This document shows, piece after piece, positions 51,510 through 59,070 of a stretch of 64,000 nt of DNA. Below the pieces are notes generated by a model that saw only the letters and a program-made list of their open reading frames with translations, was not told the DNA's origin and made no database searches. The translations under genes and the position numbers were made by a program. Source of the DNA: an uncultured bacterium (GTDB lineage: Bacteria; Cyanobacteriota; Vampirovibrionia; Gastranaerophilales; Gastranaerophilaceae); assembly GCA_905215335.1 (NCBI GenBank), contig CAJMPQ010000006.1:60391-124390 (forward strand), given 5' to 3'. Numbering within the stretch: position 1 is the first letter of the stretch; each line of letters opens with the position of its first letter.

Positions 51510-51549
51510 AATAAAATCCCGAAAGTATATTTACTATCGGGATTTTATT
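51510..51549 (-). terminator. Terminator of the 51571-53124 gene cluster
   Basis: AATAAAATCCCGA pairs with TCGGGATTTTATT, extended inward by AGTA/TACT after a 1-base mismatch. It lies 21 bases beyond the stop of the minus-strand gene at 51571. T-rich flanks occur on both sides. Confidence 0.75.
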
Positions 51550-51570
51550 TTTTATAATTTATTGTTTTGT

Positions 51571-52137
51571 TTATCTGCGCATTGATGCTTGTGATTGGGT
51601 TGGATATTTTCCTACTGAATCTGAACGAAGTTGTTCCATGTAGATTTGACCATTTTTAACAACTTGTTGTAATTGAGTCAAATTACCTTCCAAGCTTGTA
51701 AGAACTTGTTCTGCGTATAATTCAGCACCTTCTCTAATCTTCATAGCTTCATCTGTAGCTTGAAGTCTAATGTTTTCAGCATCTTGAAGAGCAATGTGTT
51801 TAATTTTTTCACATTCTTCAACTACTTCATTTTTAATTCTAATGCCTTCACGTTCAATTGCTTTTATTTGATCTGATTCTGATAATTTTCTATCAGCTTC
51901 ATTTTGTGCATCTTGTATAATTTTATTAGCTTTTTGTTGAGCTTCATTTTGTAATTCTTCTTTACGTTTCAAGAATAATCTTGCTTCTTGAACTTCAACC
52001 GGTAAAGCTGCATATATTCTATCGATTAATGTTTCAATTTCCCTTTTGTTTACTACAGTGTATTTTAGTACAGAGCAACCTTCATCTAAGGCTATTTCTA
52101 ACATCTTTAGTAAATCATACACTCCGTTTTGTGGCAT
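51571..52137 (-). CDS. Coiled-coil protein with IYxxLP repeat
   Basis: The 188-residue protein has an N-terminal domain with VVNKREIETLIDRIYAALP and VEVQEARLFLKRK (about residues 28-60). A long coiled coil follows (about 60-155), rich in Glu, Ala, Lys and Gln. The tail is GKYPTQSQASMRR. It resembles DivIVA- or F0-b-like coiled coils in texture, but no membrane helix is present. The N-terminal motif recurs in the next protein upstream (52249). A structural or polar-localisation role is only a guess. Confidence 0.7.
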   Translation of the reverse strand: MPQNGVYDLLKMLEIALDEGCSVLKYTVVNKREIETLIDRIYAALPVEVQEARLFLKRKEELQNEAQQKANKIIQDAQNEADRKLSESDQIKAIEREGIRIKNEVVEECEKIKHIALQDAENIRLQATDEAMKIREGAELYAEQVLTSLEGNLTQLQQVVKNGQIYMEQLRSDSVGKYPTQSQASMRR

Positions 52138-52248
52138 GTCTATTATCCCTTATCCCTTTCACAATTATATATACTAATATATTACATAAGCAAATTTTAA
52201 TTGTCAAATAATTATTATTTTGACAATTACATATTTTAACATGGGGAT

Positions 52249-52647
52249 TTATTGTTTACTGAGAGTTTCGGCTTTAATAATTTCTTCTGGTAGGTTATCG
52301 TAAATTTTATTGATAATTTTTTCTAATTCTCGGATATTTATAAATGCGAATTTGGCAAATTGAATTGTTTTATTTATTTTGTTGTCTAATTCTTTAAGGT
52401 ATTTATAAGCCGAGCTTTTTTTTATTTCCTGAGCTTGTTGAGTGGTTTCGGCTTCTGTTGAATTGTTTTTTTGTAAAAATTTTCTTGCTGCTTGGACATC
52501 GGCGGGAAGTGTTGAATATAACTCGTTAATAATTTTTTCGGCACCGCGTTTATCAATTGCAATATATCCGCGAAAAATTGGAAGAGCATAACTTTGCTCT
52601 ATTTGATCTTCAAAACTTTTAATTAATTTTTTTGTCTTGAATTCCAT
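52249..52647 (-). CDS. Small protein with two IYxxLP repeats
   Basis: The 132-residue protein carries two copies of the motif found once in the 51571 protein. The first is AIDKRGAEKIINELYSTLP with ADVQAARKFLQK. The second, at the C-terminus, is FINIRELEKIINKIYDNLP with EEIIKAE. A helical linker joins them (KYLKELDNKINKTIQFAKF). No known domain. It lies 3 bases downstream of coaD on the same strand. Confidence 0.68.
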   Translation of the reverse strand: MEFKTKKLIKSFEDQIEQSYALPIFRGYIAIDKRGAEKIINELYSTLPADVQAARKFLQKNNSTEAETTQQAQEIKKSSAYKYLKELDNKINKTIQFAKFAFINIRELEKIINKIYDNLPEEIIKAETLSKQ

Positions 52648-52650
52648 TAG

Positions 52651-53124
52651 TTAAGCCTTATTTTTTAAATATTCGTAAACTGGTTCAGGAACGAATTTTG
52701 AGATATCTCCGCCGTTATTCATAATTTCTTTGATTGTGCTTGACGAAATAAAGTTGTATTTAGGTTTAGTTGTCAAGAACACTGTTTTTACTTTGTCGTA
52801 TAGTGCACTATTTGTTTGTGACAGTTGCATTTCGTATTCAAAATCTGAAACTGCGCGTAGTCCCCTTATTAAAACTTTTGCACCTATTTTTTTTGCATAT
52901 TCTATGGTCAAACCTTGGAAAGAATCGACTTCAACATTTGGAATATCTTTTACGCTTTCTCTTATGAGTTTAACGCGTTCTTCTGTTGTTAGAAATCCTT
53001 TTTTTTCACCGTTGTGTGCAACTGCAATTATAACTTTATCAAATATTCCAGCTGCATTTTTTAAAATATCAAGATGTCCTTTGGTTATTGGGTCAAAGCT
53101 ACCCGGATATATTGCTATATTCAT
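52651..53124 (-). CDS. coaD: Phosphopantetheine adenylyltransferase
   Basis: The 157-residue protein has the nucleotidyltransferase motif YPGSFDPITKGHLDIL (residues 5-20), RGLRAVSDFEYEMQLSQTN and ISSSTIKEI. It adds AMP to 4'-phosphopantetheine, the fourth step of coenzyme A synthesis. Length and motifs are typical. It is the first gene of a three-gene minus-strand unit. Confidence 0.96.
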   Translation of the reverse strand: MNIAIYPGSFDPITKGHLDILKNAAGIFDKVIIAVAHNGEKKGFLTTEERVKLIRESVKDIPNVEVDSFQGLTIEYAKKIGAKVLIRGLRAVSDFEYEMQLSQTNSALYDKVKTVFLTTKPKYNFISSSTIKEIMNNGGDISKFVPEPVYEYLKNKA

Positions 53125-53302
53125 ATATTTACCTTCTTAAATACTTTTTTATAACGATGATTATATGTTAACATTTACTTTTTTTCAATCCTGTCGATAT
53201 TTGTAGTTTGAAATATTAAATTATGTAAAGATATTAGCTTTTTATTGCAATTTTATATATCAAAAATACTTTATCTATATATAAGAAATATATAATTCAA
53301 AA

Positions 53303-53404
53303 GATTATATACACTACCTTCTACTTTCTACCTACTACTAACCTTTTACACGAGGAATTGTCAAAGATTCCAAGGAAGCTTCTTTAATCGGAAGCTTTTT
53401 TTTT
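53303..53404 (+). ncRNA. Candidate small RNA ending in a terminator
   Basis: The gap 53125-53488 has no protein gene. TATAAT at 53291-53296 could start a transcript of about 100 nt. It would contain CT-rich sequence, a GGAAT/ATTCC hairpin near 53355, and a terminator (AAGCTTC/GAAGCTT, then nine T, 53376-53404). No other plus-strand gene would use this terminator. The -35 is weak, so this is tentative. Confidence 0.35.
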
Positions 53405-53421
53405 GCTTTAAGTTAATAATA

Positions 53422-53450
53422 TTGAAAATCTTAAAAAAATTTTTTATACT
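53422..53450 (+). promoter_or_regulatory. Promoter of prepilin gene 3
   Basis: TTGAAA at 53422-53427 and TATACT at 53445-53450 are separated by exactly 17 bases, 39 bases before the ATG. Confidence 0.75.
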
Positions 53451-53488
53451 GTAGTTTAGTTAATATAAAGATAAAGAGAGGTGTAAGG

Positions 53489-54255
53489 ATGAAATTCAAT
53501 CATAGAGCTAATTTCGGGGGGGGGGTAACCCGCTAAAAGCTTTTAACCACAATAGTTTTACATTTTTAGATAAGAAAAAACATGGATTTACATTAGCGGA
53601 AGTTTTAATCACATTGGGGATAATTGGAGTTGTTGCTGCGTTAACTATACCAAGTTTAATTACGCATTTTGAAAAAATTAGAACCGCGAATCAACTTAAA
53701 AAAATTTACTCAGAATTAGCTCAAGCATTTAAGGCTGCATCTGATGAAAATGACTTATACACGATTGGTGATAATTGGGATGATAGAACTGCTATAGTCA
53801 AAGCTTTAGAACCATATATAAAATTTGCAGGTGTTTATAGTGGTAATGAATCTGGGCAGAGACCGATGTGTTATGATGGAAGTATAAAGTCCTATGTAAA
53901 AGGATCTGCACAATATGGTTGGTTAGATACTGTTGGTGTTTCTACTCCATTTTCGACTAAAACATCTTCCGTGAAATTATTAAACGGGGCTTGTGTTGGG
54001 TTTGATCTGAATGGTGGCCTTGTTCGAATGGTATATGTGGATGTAAATGGGAGCCAAAGTAGACCAAATATTATTGGTAAAGATTTGTTTTTCTTTCAGG
54101 TAAAACCAGATGGCTCAATTATACCTTCTGGATATGATTTACCATATTCTACATTATCCTCAGGAAGTGGTTGGGGATGTAATAAAAATGGCGGTAAAGG
54201 TGGATATTGTGCAGCTAGAATTGTTCGAGATGGTTGGCAAATAACATATTATTAG
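53489..54255 (+). CDS. Prepilin gene 3 with out-of-frame G10 tract (contingency-type locus)
   Basis: An ATG at 53489 opens MKFNHRANFGGG. Ten G (53516-53525) then lead to a stop after VTR. Eight or eleven G would join it to NPLKAFNHNS..., then GFTLAEVLITLGIIGVVAA and a pilin body ending at 54255, about 255 residues. The body carries a VDVNGSQSRPN segment and cysteines (RPMCYD, NGACVG, GWGCN, GYCAAR). There is no start codon between the tract and the core. A strong promoter precedes the ATG, so it should be transcribed although the frame is OFF. Confidence 0.75.
53516..53525 (+). repeat. G10 homopolymer, candidate slippage tract
   Basis: Ten consecutive G in codons 10-13 of prepilin gene 3, followed by TAACCCGCTAAAAGC. 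Confidence 0.9.
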
Positions 54256-54270
54256 TATTTAATTTTCCCA

Positions 54271-54299
54271 TTGAAAAAAAAACATGTTCTTGTTAAAAT
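54271..54299 (+). promoter_or_regulatory. Promoter of gpmI
   Basis: TTGAAA at 54271-54276 and TAAAAT at 54294-54299 are 17 bases apart, with TG one base before the -10. Confidence 0.55.
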
Positions 54300-54334
54300 T
54301 CTCTTTGCATAAATGCAGAAAGAAGGGATAAGAT

Positions 54335-55861
54335 ATGGCTAAAAGAGTTTTGCTATGTATAATGGATGGTTGGGGAATTTCAACCGGTTCAGAAAAATAT
54401 GATGCAACTAAGCTTGCACATCCAGTTAATGTTCCTGAATTAGAACATGATGAAAAATTTATTCACATCAAAGCTGATGGTGAAAATGTTGGTTTACCTG
54501 AAGGTCAAATGGGTAATTCAGAAGTAGGCCACTTAAATTTAGGTGCTGGTAGAATTGTTTATCAAGATTTATCTAAAATCAATAATGCAATTAAAGATGG
54601 TTCTTTCTTCAAAAATGAAAGATTTTTAGCTGCTATTGAACACGCTAAAAAGAATAATTCATCTTTACATATTTATGGTTTAGTTTCTACTGGTGGTGTA
54701 CACTCATCTTTAGACCACTTATTAGCATTAATTAAAATGGCTGCTGATCATGGTTTGACTAAGGTTTATGTACACGCATTTTTAGATGGTAGAGATACTC
54801 CGCCAGCTAGTGCTTGTGAATATTTACAAGTTGTAGAAGATGAACTTAAAAAATATAATTTACCTCCTGTTGCAACTGTTATCGGTCGTTATTATATTAT
54901 GGATAGAGATAACCGTTGGGATAGAGTTGAAAAAGGTTATAACGCTTTATTATTAGGCGAAGGTGAACATGCATCATCTGCAATTGAAGGCGTTAAAAAA
55001 TCTTATGAAAAAGGTGAAACTGATGAATTCGTTCTACCTACAGTTATTGGTGGTGAAGAATCAAGAATTCATGATAATGATTCAATTATTTTCTTTAACT
55101 ATCGTCCTGATAGAGCCAGAGAAATTACTAAAGCTATCAATTTTGCAGATTTTGACGGATTTAACAGAAAGAAAGTTCTTAAAAATATCTTGTACACAAC
55201 AATGACAAGTTATGAAGCAACATTTACTTTCCCTGTTGCATTCCCTAAAGAAAAATTAGTTAATATTTTGGGTGATGTTTTGGAAGCAAATGGTATTAAC
55301 CAATTCAGAACTGCTGAAACTGAAAAATATGCACACGTTACATTCTTCTTCAATGGTGGTATTGATGAACCTCAACCTCACGAAACTCGTGTTCTAGTTG
55401 CTTCTCCAAAAGTTGCAACTTATGATATGCAACCTGAAATGAGTGCTTATGAAGTTTGTGATAATGTTTTAAAAGCTATTGACGATGAAAAATATCAATT
55501 TATTTTAGTTAACTTTGCTAACCCAGATATGGTTGGTCATACCGGTGTTATTGAAGCTGCAACAAAGGCTTGCAAAGTTGTTGACGAATGTGTTGGTAAA
55601 ATCGCAGATGCTTGTCGTAAGAACGATATTGTTATGTTGTTAACTGCTGATCACGGTAATTCAGAAACTATGGTTGATGAATCAACCGGTAAACCTCAAA
55701 CAGCACACACAACTAATGAAGTTCCTTTTGTTTTAATCAATGCTCCTAAAGATATTGAATTAAGAGAAACGGGTGCTTTATGTGATGTTGCTCCAACTGT
55801 TTTACAGTTGTTCGGTATTGAGCAACCTAAAGAAATGACTGGTAAGTCATTAATTAAATAA
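54335..55861 (+). CDS. gpmI: 2,3-bisphosphoglycerate-independent phosphoglycerate mutase
   Basis: The 508-residue protein is a cofactor-independent phosphoglycerate mutase of glycolysis. The catalytic Ser is S62 (GQMGNSEVGHLNLGAGR). DGRDTPP, IGRYYIMDRDNRW and FFNYRPDRAREIT are present, as are the metal-site segments VNFANPDMVGHTG and LTADHGNSETM. Two Mn ions are expected. The ATG follows GAAGGG. It is a single-gene transcript with its own promoter and terminator. Confidence 0.97.
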   Translation: MAKRVLLCIMDGWGISTGSEKYDATKLAHPVNVPELEHDEKFIHIKADGENVGLPEGQMGNSEVGHLNLGAGRIVYQDLSKINNAIKDGSFFKNERFLAAIEHAKKNNSSLHIYGLVSTGGVHSSLDHLLALIKMAADHGLTKVYVHAFLDGRDTPPASACEYLQVVEDELKKYNLPPVATVIGRYYIMDRDNRWDRVEKGYNALLLGEGEHASSAIEGVKKSYEKGETDEFVLPTVIGGEESRIHDNDSIIFFNYRPDRAREITKAINFADFDGFNRKKVLKNILYTTMTSYEATFTFPVAFPKEKLVNILGDVLEANGINQFRTAETEKYAHVTFFFNGGIDEPQPHETRVLVASPKVATYDMQPEMSAYEVCDNVLKAIDDEKYQFILVNFANPDMVGHTGVIEAATKACKVVDECVGKIADACRKNDIVMLLTADHGNSETMVDESTGKPQTAHTTNEVPFVLINAPKDIELRETGALCDVAPTVLQLFGIEQPKEMTGKSLIK

Positions 55862-55874
55862 TTTAATATAGTAG

Positions 55875-55902
55875 AGGTTAGGCTTTTAAGCCTAACCTTT
55901 TT
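55875..55902 (+). terminator. Terminator of gpmI
   Basis: AGGTTAGGCT pairs with AGCCTAACCT around a TTTA loop, then TTTTT. Confidence 0.85.
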
Positions 55903-55937
55903 AAGCGAATATAAATAGTAAGAAATAAGAGAAGGTT

Positions 55938-58913
55938 ATGAGTAATAGAATAGAAAATTTAGATATTGATTTTTCATTTAAAAAGAATAATGTTGATGAG
56001 TTATTCTTCAATTTGAGTGAAAATCCTGAAGGATTTAAGAATAAAGATTTTAGATATACCTTGAGTATGATTTATCAAATTATAGAAGATGAATTCGCAG
56101 GTGTATTTTTGAGCCCAAATGCTCCTACTCGTAATACTCATTTCCACTTAATTAACAAAGCAGGAAAGTTATCTTTCTTTGTTACACCTACAAATAACTT
56201 TCAATATTATTTGAAATCAAAAGGTTCATTATTCCGTTTCAAGTCTGAAGTGTTAGATGATAAAGTCGGATATTTTATGGCTTGGGATTTAGTTATGGAT
56301 TATTTCGGCGGTTTTGGTAATGTTGTTGATTTGGCTGATTTAACTCCTACATTTATTTATTTGAATAAATTAACTTACTTTGTTATGAAATTGATTGAAA
56401 AATTATATTTCATTCCAACTGTTAAACGTTATGGTCAGATGTTTAGAATTGTTTATGAGCCAATCATTAATAACCAAAAAATGGCTAGAATTATTAATCA
56501 ATTCGAAGAATGTATTCCTGAAGATTTATTTATTCAAGGCGAAAAACCTAAAGATTTTGTTTATGAATTTATTTATACATATTTGAATTATGTTATTTAT
56601 AAGTTCTTAGGTATTAAAATGTACAGATTTAAAGATGTAAAATCTGGTACATATTTATTAAAAGATTTAGAACAAAGAGCGGTTCTTAAGGGTAAAGATA
56701 TTGCAGAAAATTTTGCTCAATGGTTTGATGAGTTATATTTGGGTAAATACGATGTAATTCCGTTCTTTAAAATAGAAAAATTAGAAGATGAAGTTTTCAG
56801 ATTGAAAGTTCATATTAAAAATAGAAAAACGGATGAAAGTGTATTAATCGATAAATTATATACCGATGAAGAAGTTTTTGGAGCAAAAGCATCTGATATT
56901 TCTAGAATTGTTGAAAAACAATTGAATTATGCGTTGCGTTATATGCCGGAACTTGAAGATTTGTTTGAAGATGAAGAAAAATTATATTTAGATTTGAACT
57001 TAAATGAAATATATAAAATTATTACTCAAACTGCATATTATCTTCAAAAAGCTCAGATTGAAGTTATATTACCTGACGAATTAGTAAATATTGTAATTCC
57101 TAGAGCTTCAATCAATGCTAAAGTTAAGGCATCTCGTTCTGAAGATTTGGCAGATTTAATCAATAACAATACAAATTCATCTAAGATGTCTTTGGATGAT
57201 ATTTTAGACTTTTCTTATGAAATTGCTATTGGTAATGAAAAAATTTCATTGGAAGAATTCAAAAAACTTGTTGAAAATAATAATGGTTTAATCAAGTACA
57301 AAAATAAATATGTACTTATTGACCAAGAAGAAAGTAAAAAGATTTTTGAACAAATTGCAAAATCAAATCTTAAATCAATGTCAAGAATGGAACTTATTCA
57401 TGCTTCATTGTCAGGACAATTGGATCAATATGATTTTGACTATGATGCAGCATTTGCAAGAGTTCTTTCTGATTTTACAAAACCTATAGATATGACAATA
57501 CCAAAAGATTTGAATGGAGAATTAAGACCATATCAAGAAGTTGGTTTGAAATGGTTGTGGACAAATGTATCAAAAGGTTTTGGTGCTTGTATGGCTGATG
57601 ATATGGGATTAGGTAAAACTATTCAGGTTATCAGTTTGATATTAAAAATGAAAGAGGAAGGCAAACTTAAAAAACCTGTACTTGTAATTTGTCCTACAAC
57701 ATTGATGGGTAACTGGATGAAAGAATTACAGTTATTTGCTCCTAGTTTGGATGCGACAATTTATCACGGTGCAGATAGACAACTTGATGTTAAGCATGAT
57801 GTAATTCTTACAACTTATGCAATTATGAGAATTGATGTTGAAGAATTGAAAAAACACGCTTGGAGTATGATTATTGTTGATGAAGCTCAAAACATCAAAA
57901 ATCCGGATACAGCTCAAACATTAGCAATCAAAATGTTAAAGGCAGATGTTAAAGTTGCAATGACTGGTACTCCTGTAGAAAATAGATTAACAGAATTATG
58001 GAGTATATTTGACTTTATTAATAAAGGATATTTGGGTTCACTAAAAGAATTCCAAAAGAGTTATGCAATTCCTATTGAAAGATTTAAAGAACACTCAAGA
58101 GCTAGTAAACTTAGAATGTCAATTTCTCCATTCGTATTAAGACGTTTAAAAACTGATAAGCATGTAATTTCAGACTTACCGGAAAAAATGGTTCTTAATG
58201 AATACTGTTACTTATCAAAAGTTCAAGCAGTGCTATATGAAAAAACTCTTAACGAAATGATGAGTAAGATTAGTGGATTTACAGGTATTAATAGACGTGG
58301 AAATATCTTTAAACTTATAACTGCGTTAAAACAAATTTGTAACCATCCTTATCAATTCTTGAAGTCTGGTGAAATCAGTAAAGAAATGTCTGGTAAGATG
58401 GAAAAATGTATTGACTTAGTTCAAAGTATTATTGATAGAGATGAAAAAACACTTATCTTTACTCAATATAAAGAAATGGGTGACATTTTATGTAAGGTAA
58501 TTTCTCAAGAATGTAATACCGAACCATTATTCTTCCACGGTAGTTTGACAGTTCCACAAAGGGAAGAATTGATTGAAAAATTCCAAACAGATAATGATAC
58601 AAAAGTTATGATCTTGTCATTAAAAGCTGGTGGTACAGGTTTGAACTTAACAAGTGCAACAAATGTAATTCACTATGACTTATGGTGGAATCCGGCAGTA
58701 GAAGACCAAGCAACAGACAGAACTTATCGTATTGGTCAAGACAAAAATGTAATGGTTCACAGAATGATTACGTTGGGAACTTTTGAAGAAAAAATTGATG
58801 AAATGTTGAAATCTAAAAAAGAATTAGCAGATTTAGCTGTTTACGAAGGTGAAAAGATGATTACAGAACTTTCAGACGAAGAAATCTACGAAATCTTTAC
58901 ATTATCAGCATAG
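55938..58913 (+). CDS. SNF2-family DEAD/DEAH helicase
   Basis: The 991-residue protein has a long N-terminal region of about 520 residues. It includes an HTH-like or bacterial SNF2-associated part but has no clear SWIM zinc motif. The SNF2 ATPase follows: the LRPYQEVGLKWLW entry motif, Walker A DDMGLGKT near residue 554, DEAQ box VDEAQNIKN near 648, and TGTPVENRLTELWSIFDF. The helicase C domain has LKAGGTGLNLTSATNVIHYD and DQATDRTYRIGQ. It probably remodels DNA-protein or RNA polymerase complexes, like other bacterial SNF2 proteins. Confidence 0.92.
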   Translation: MSNRIENLDIDFSFKKNNVDELFFNLSENPEGFKNKDFRYTLSMIYQIIEDEFAGVFLSPNAPTRNTHFHLINKAGKLSFFVTPTNNFQYYLKSKGSLFRFKSEVLDDKVGYFMAWDLVMDYFGGFGNVVDLADLTPTFIYLNKLTYFVMKLIEKLYFIPTVKRYGQMFRIVYEPIINNQKMARIINQFEECIPEDLFIQGEKPKDFVYEFIYTYLNYVIYKFLGIKMYRFKDVKSGTYLLKDLEQRAVLKGKDIAENFAQWFDELYLGKYDVIPFFKIEKLEDEVFRLKVHIKNRKTDESVLIDKLYTDEEVFGAKASDISRIVEKQLNYALRYMPELEDLFEDEEKLYLDLNLNEIYKIITQTAYYLQKAQIEVILPDELVNIVIPRASINAKVKASRSEDLADLINNNTNSSKMSLDDILDFSYEIAIGNEKISLEEFKKLVENNNGLIKYKNKYVLIDQEESKKIFEQIAKSNLKSMSRMELIHASLSGQLDQYDFDYDAAFARVLSDFTKPIDMTIPKDLNGELRPYQEVGLKWLWTNVSKGFGACMADDMGLGKTIQVISLILKMKEEGKLKKPVLVICPTTLMGNWMKELQLFAPSLDATIYHGADRQLDVKHDVILTTYAIMRIDVEELKKHAWSMIIVDEAQNIKNPDTAQTLAIKMLKADVKVAMTGTPVENRLTELWSIFDFINKGYLGSLKEFQKSYAIPIERFKEHSRASKLRMSISPFVLRRLKTDKHVISDLPEKMVLNEYCYLSKVQAVLYEKTLNEMMSKISGFTGINRRGNIFKLITALKQICNHPYQFLKSGEISKEMSGKMEKCIDLVQSIIDRDEKTLIFTQYKEMGDILCKVISQECNTEPLFFHGSLTVPQREELIEKFQTDNDTKVMILSLKAGGTGLNLTSATNVIHYDLWWNPAVEDQATDRTYRIGQDKNVMVHRMITLGTFEEKIDEMLKSKKELADLAVYEGEKMITELSDEEIYEIFTLSA

Positions 58914-58952
58914 TTTGTTACTAGATGTAGATAATCAATTTAATGAATTTAA

Positions 58953-58988
58953 AATAAGAACGTTTGAGATAAAGCGTTCTTATTTTTT
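58953..58988 (+). terminator. Terminator of the SNF2 gene
   Basis: AATAAGAACG pairs with CGTTCTTATT over a 12-base loop, followed by TTTTT. Confidence 0.85.
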
Positions 58989-59020
58989 ATTAATAAATAT
59001 ATAAAACATCGTAAAGACTA

Positions 59021-59051
59021 TTGACTTATAGCTACTATCAGATAGTAAAAT
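59021..59051 (+). promoter_or_regulatory. Promoter with a perfect palindromic operator
   Basis: TTGACT (59021-59026) and TAGTAA (59043-59048, 16-base spacer) or TAAAAT (59046-59051) form the promoter of the exported DXS-like gene. A perfect 15-bp inverted repeat, TACTATC-A-GATAGTA (59033-59047), fills the spacer and overlaps the -10. This is the position expected for a repressor. Confidence 0.6.
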
Positions 59052-59070
59052 AAAAGAAGGAGGGAAATAC

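Noticed and set aside
37954..53525. G tracts as plain assembly errors
   Set aside because: Not fully excluded, but three loci with the same leader, different tract lengths and otherwise intact bodies argue for real unstable tracts. Raw reads would decide.
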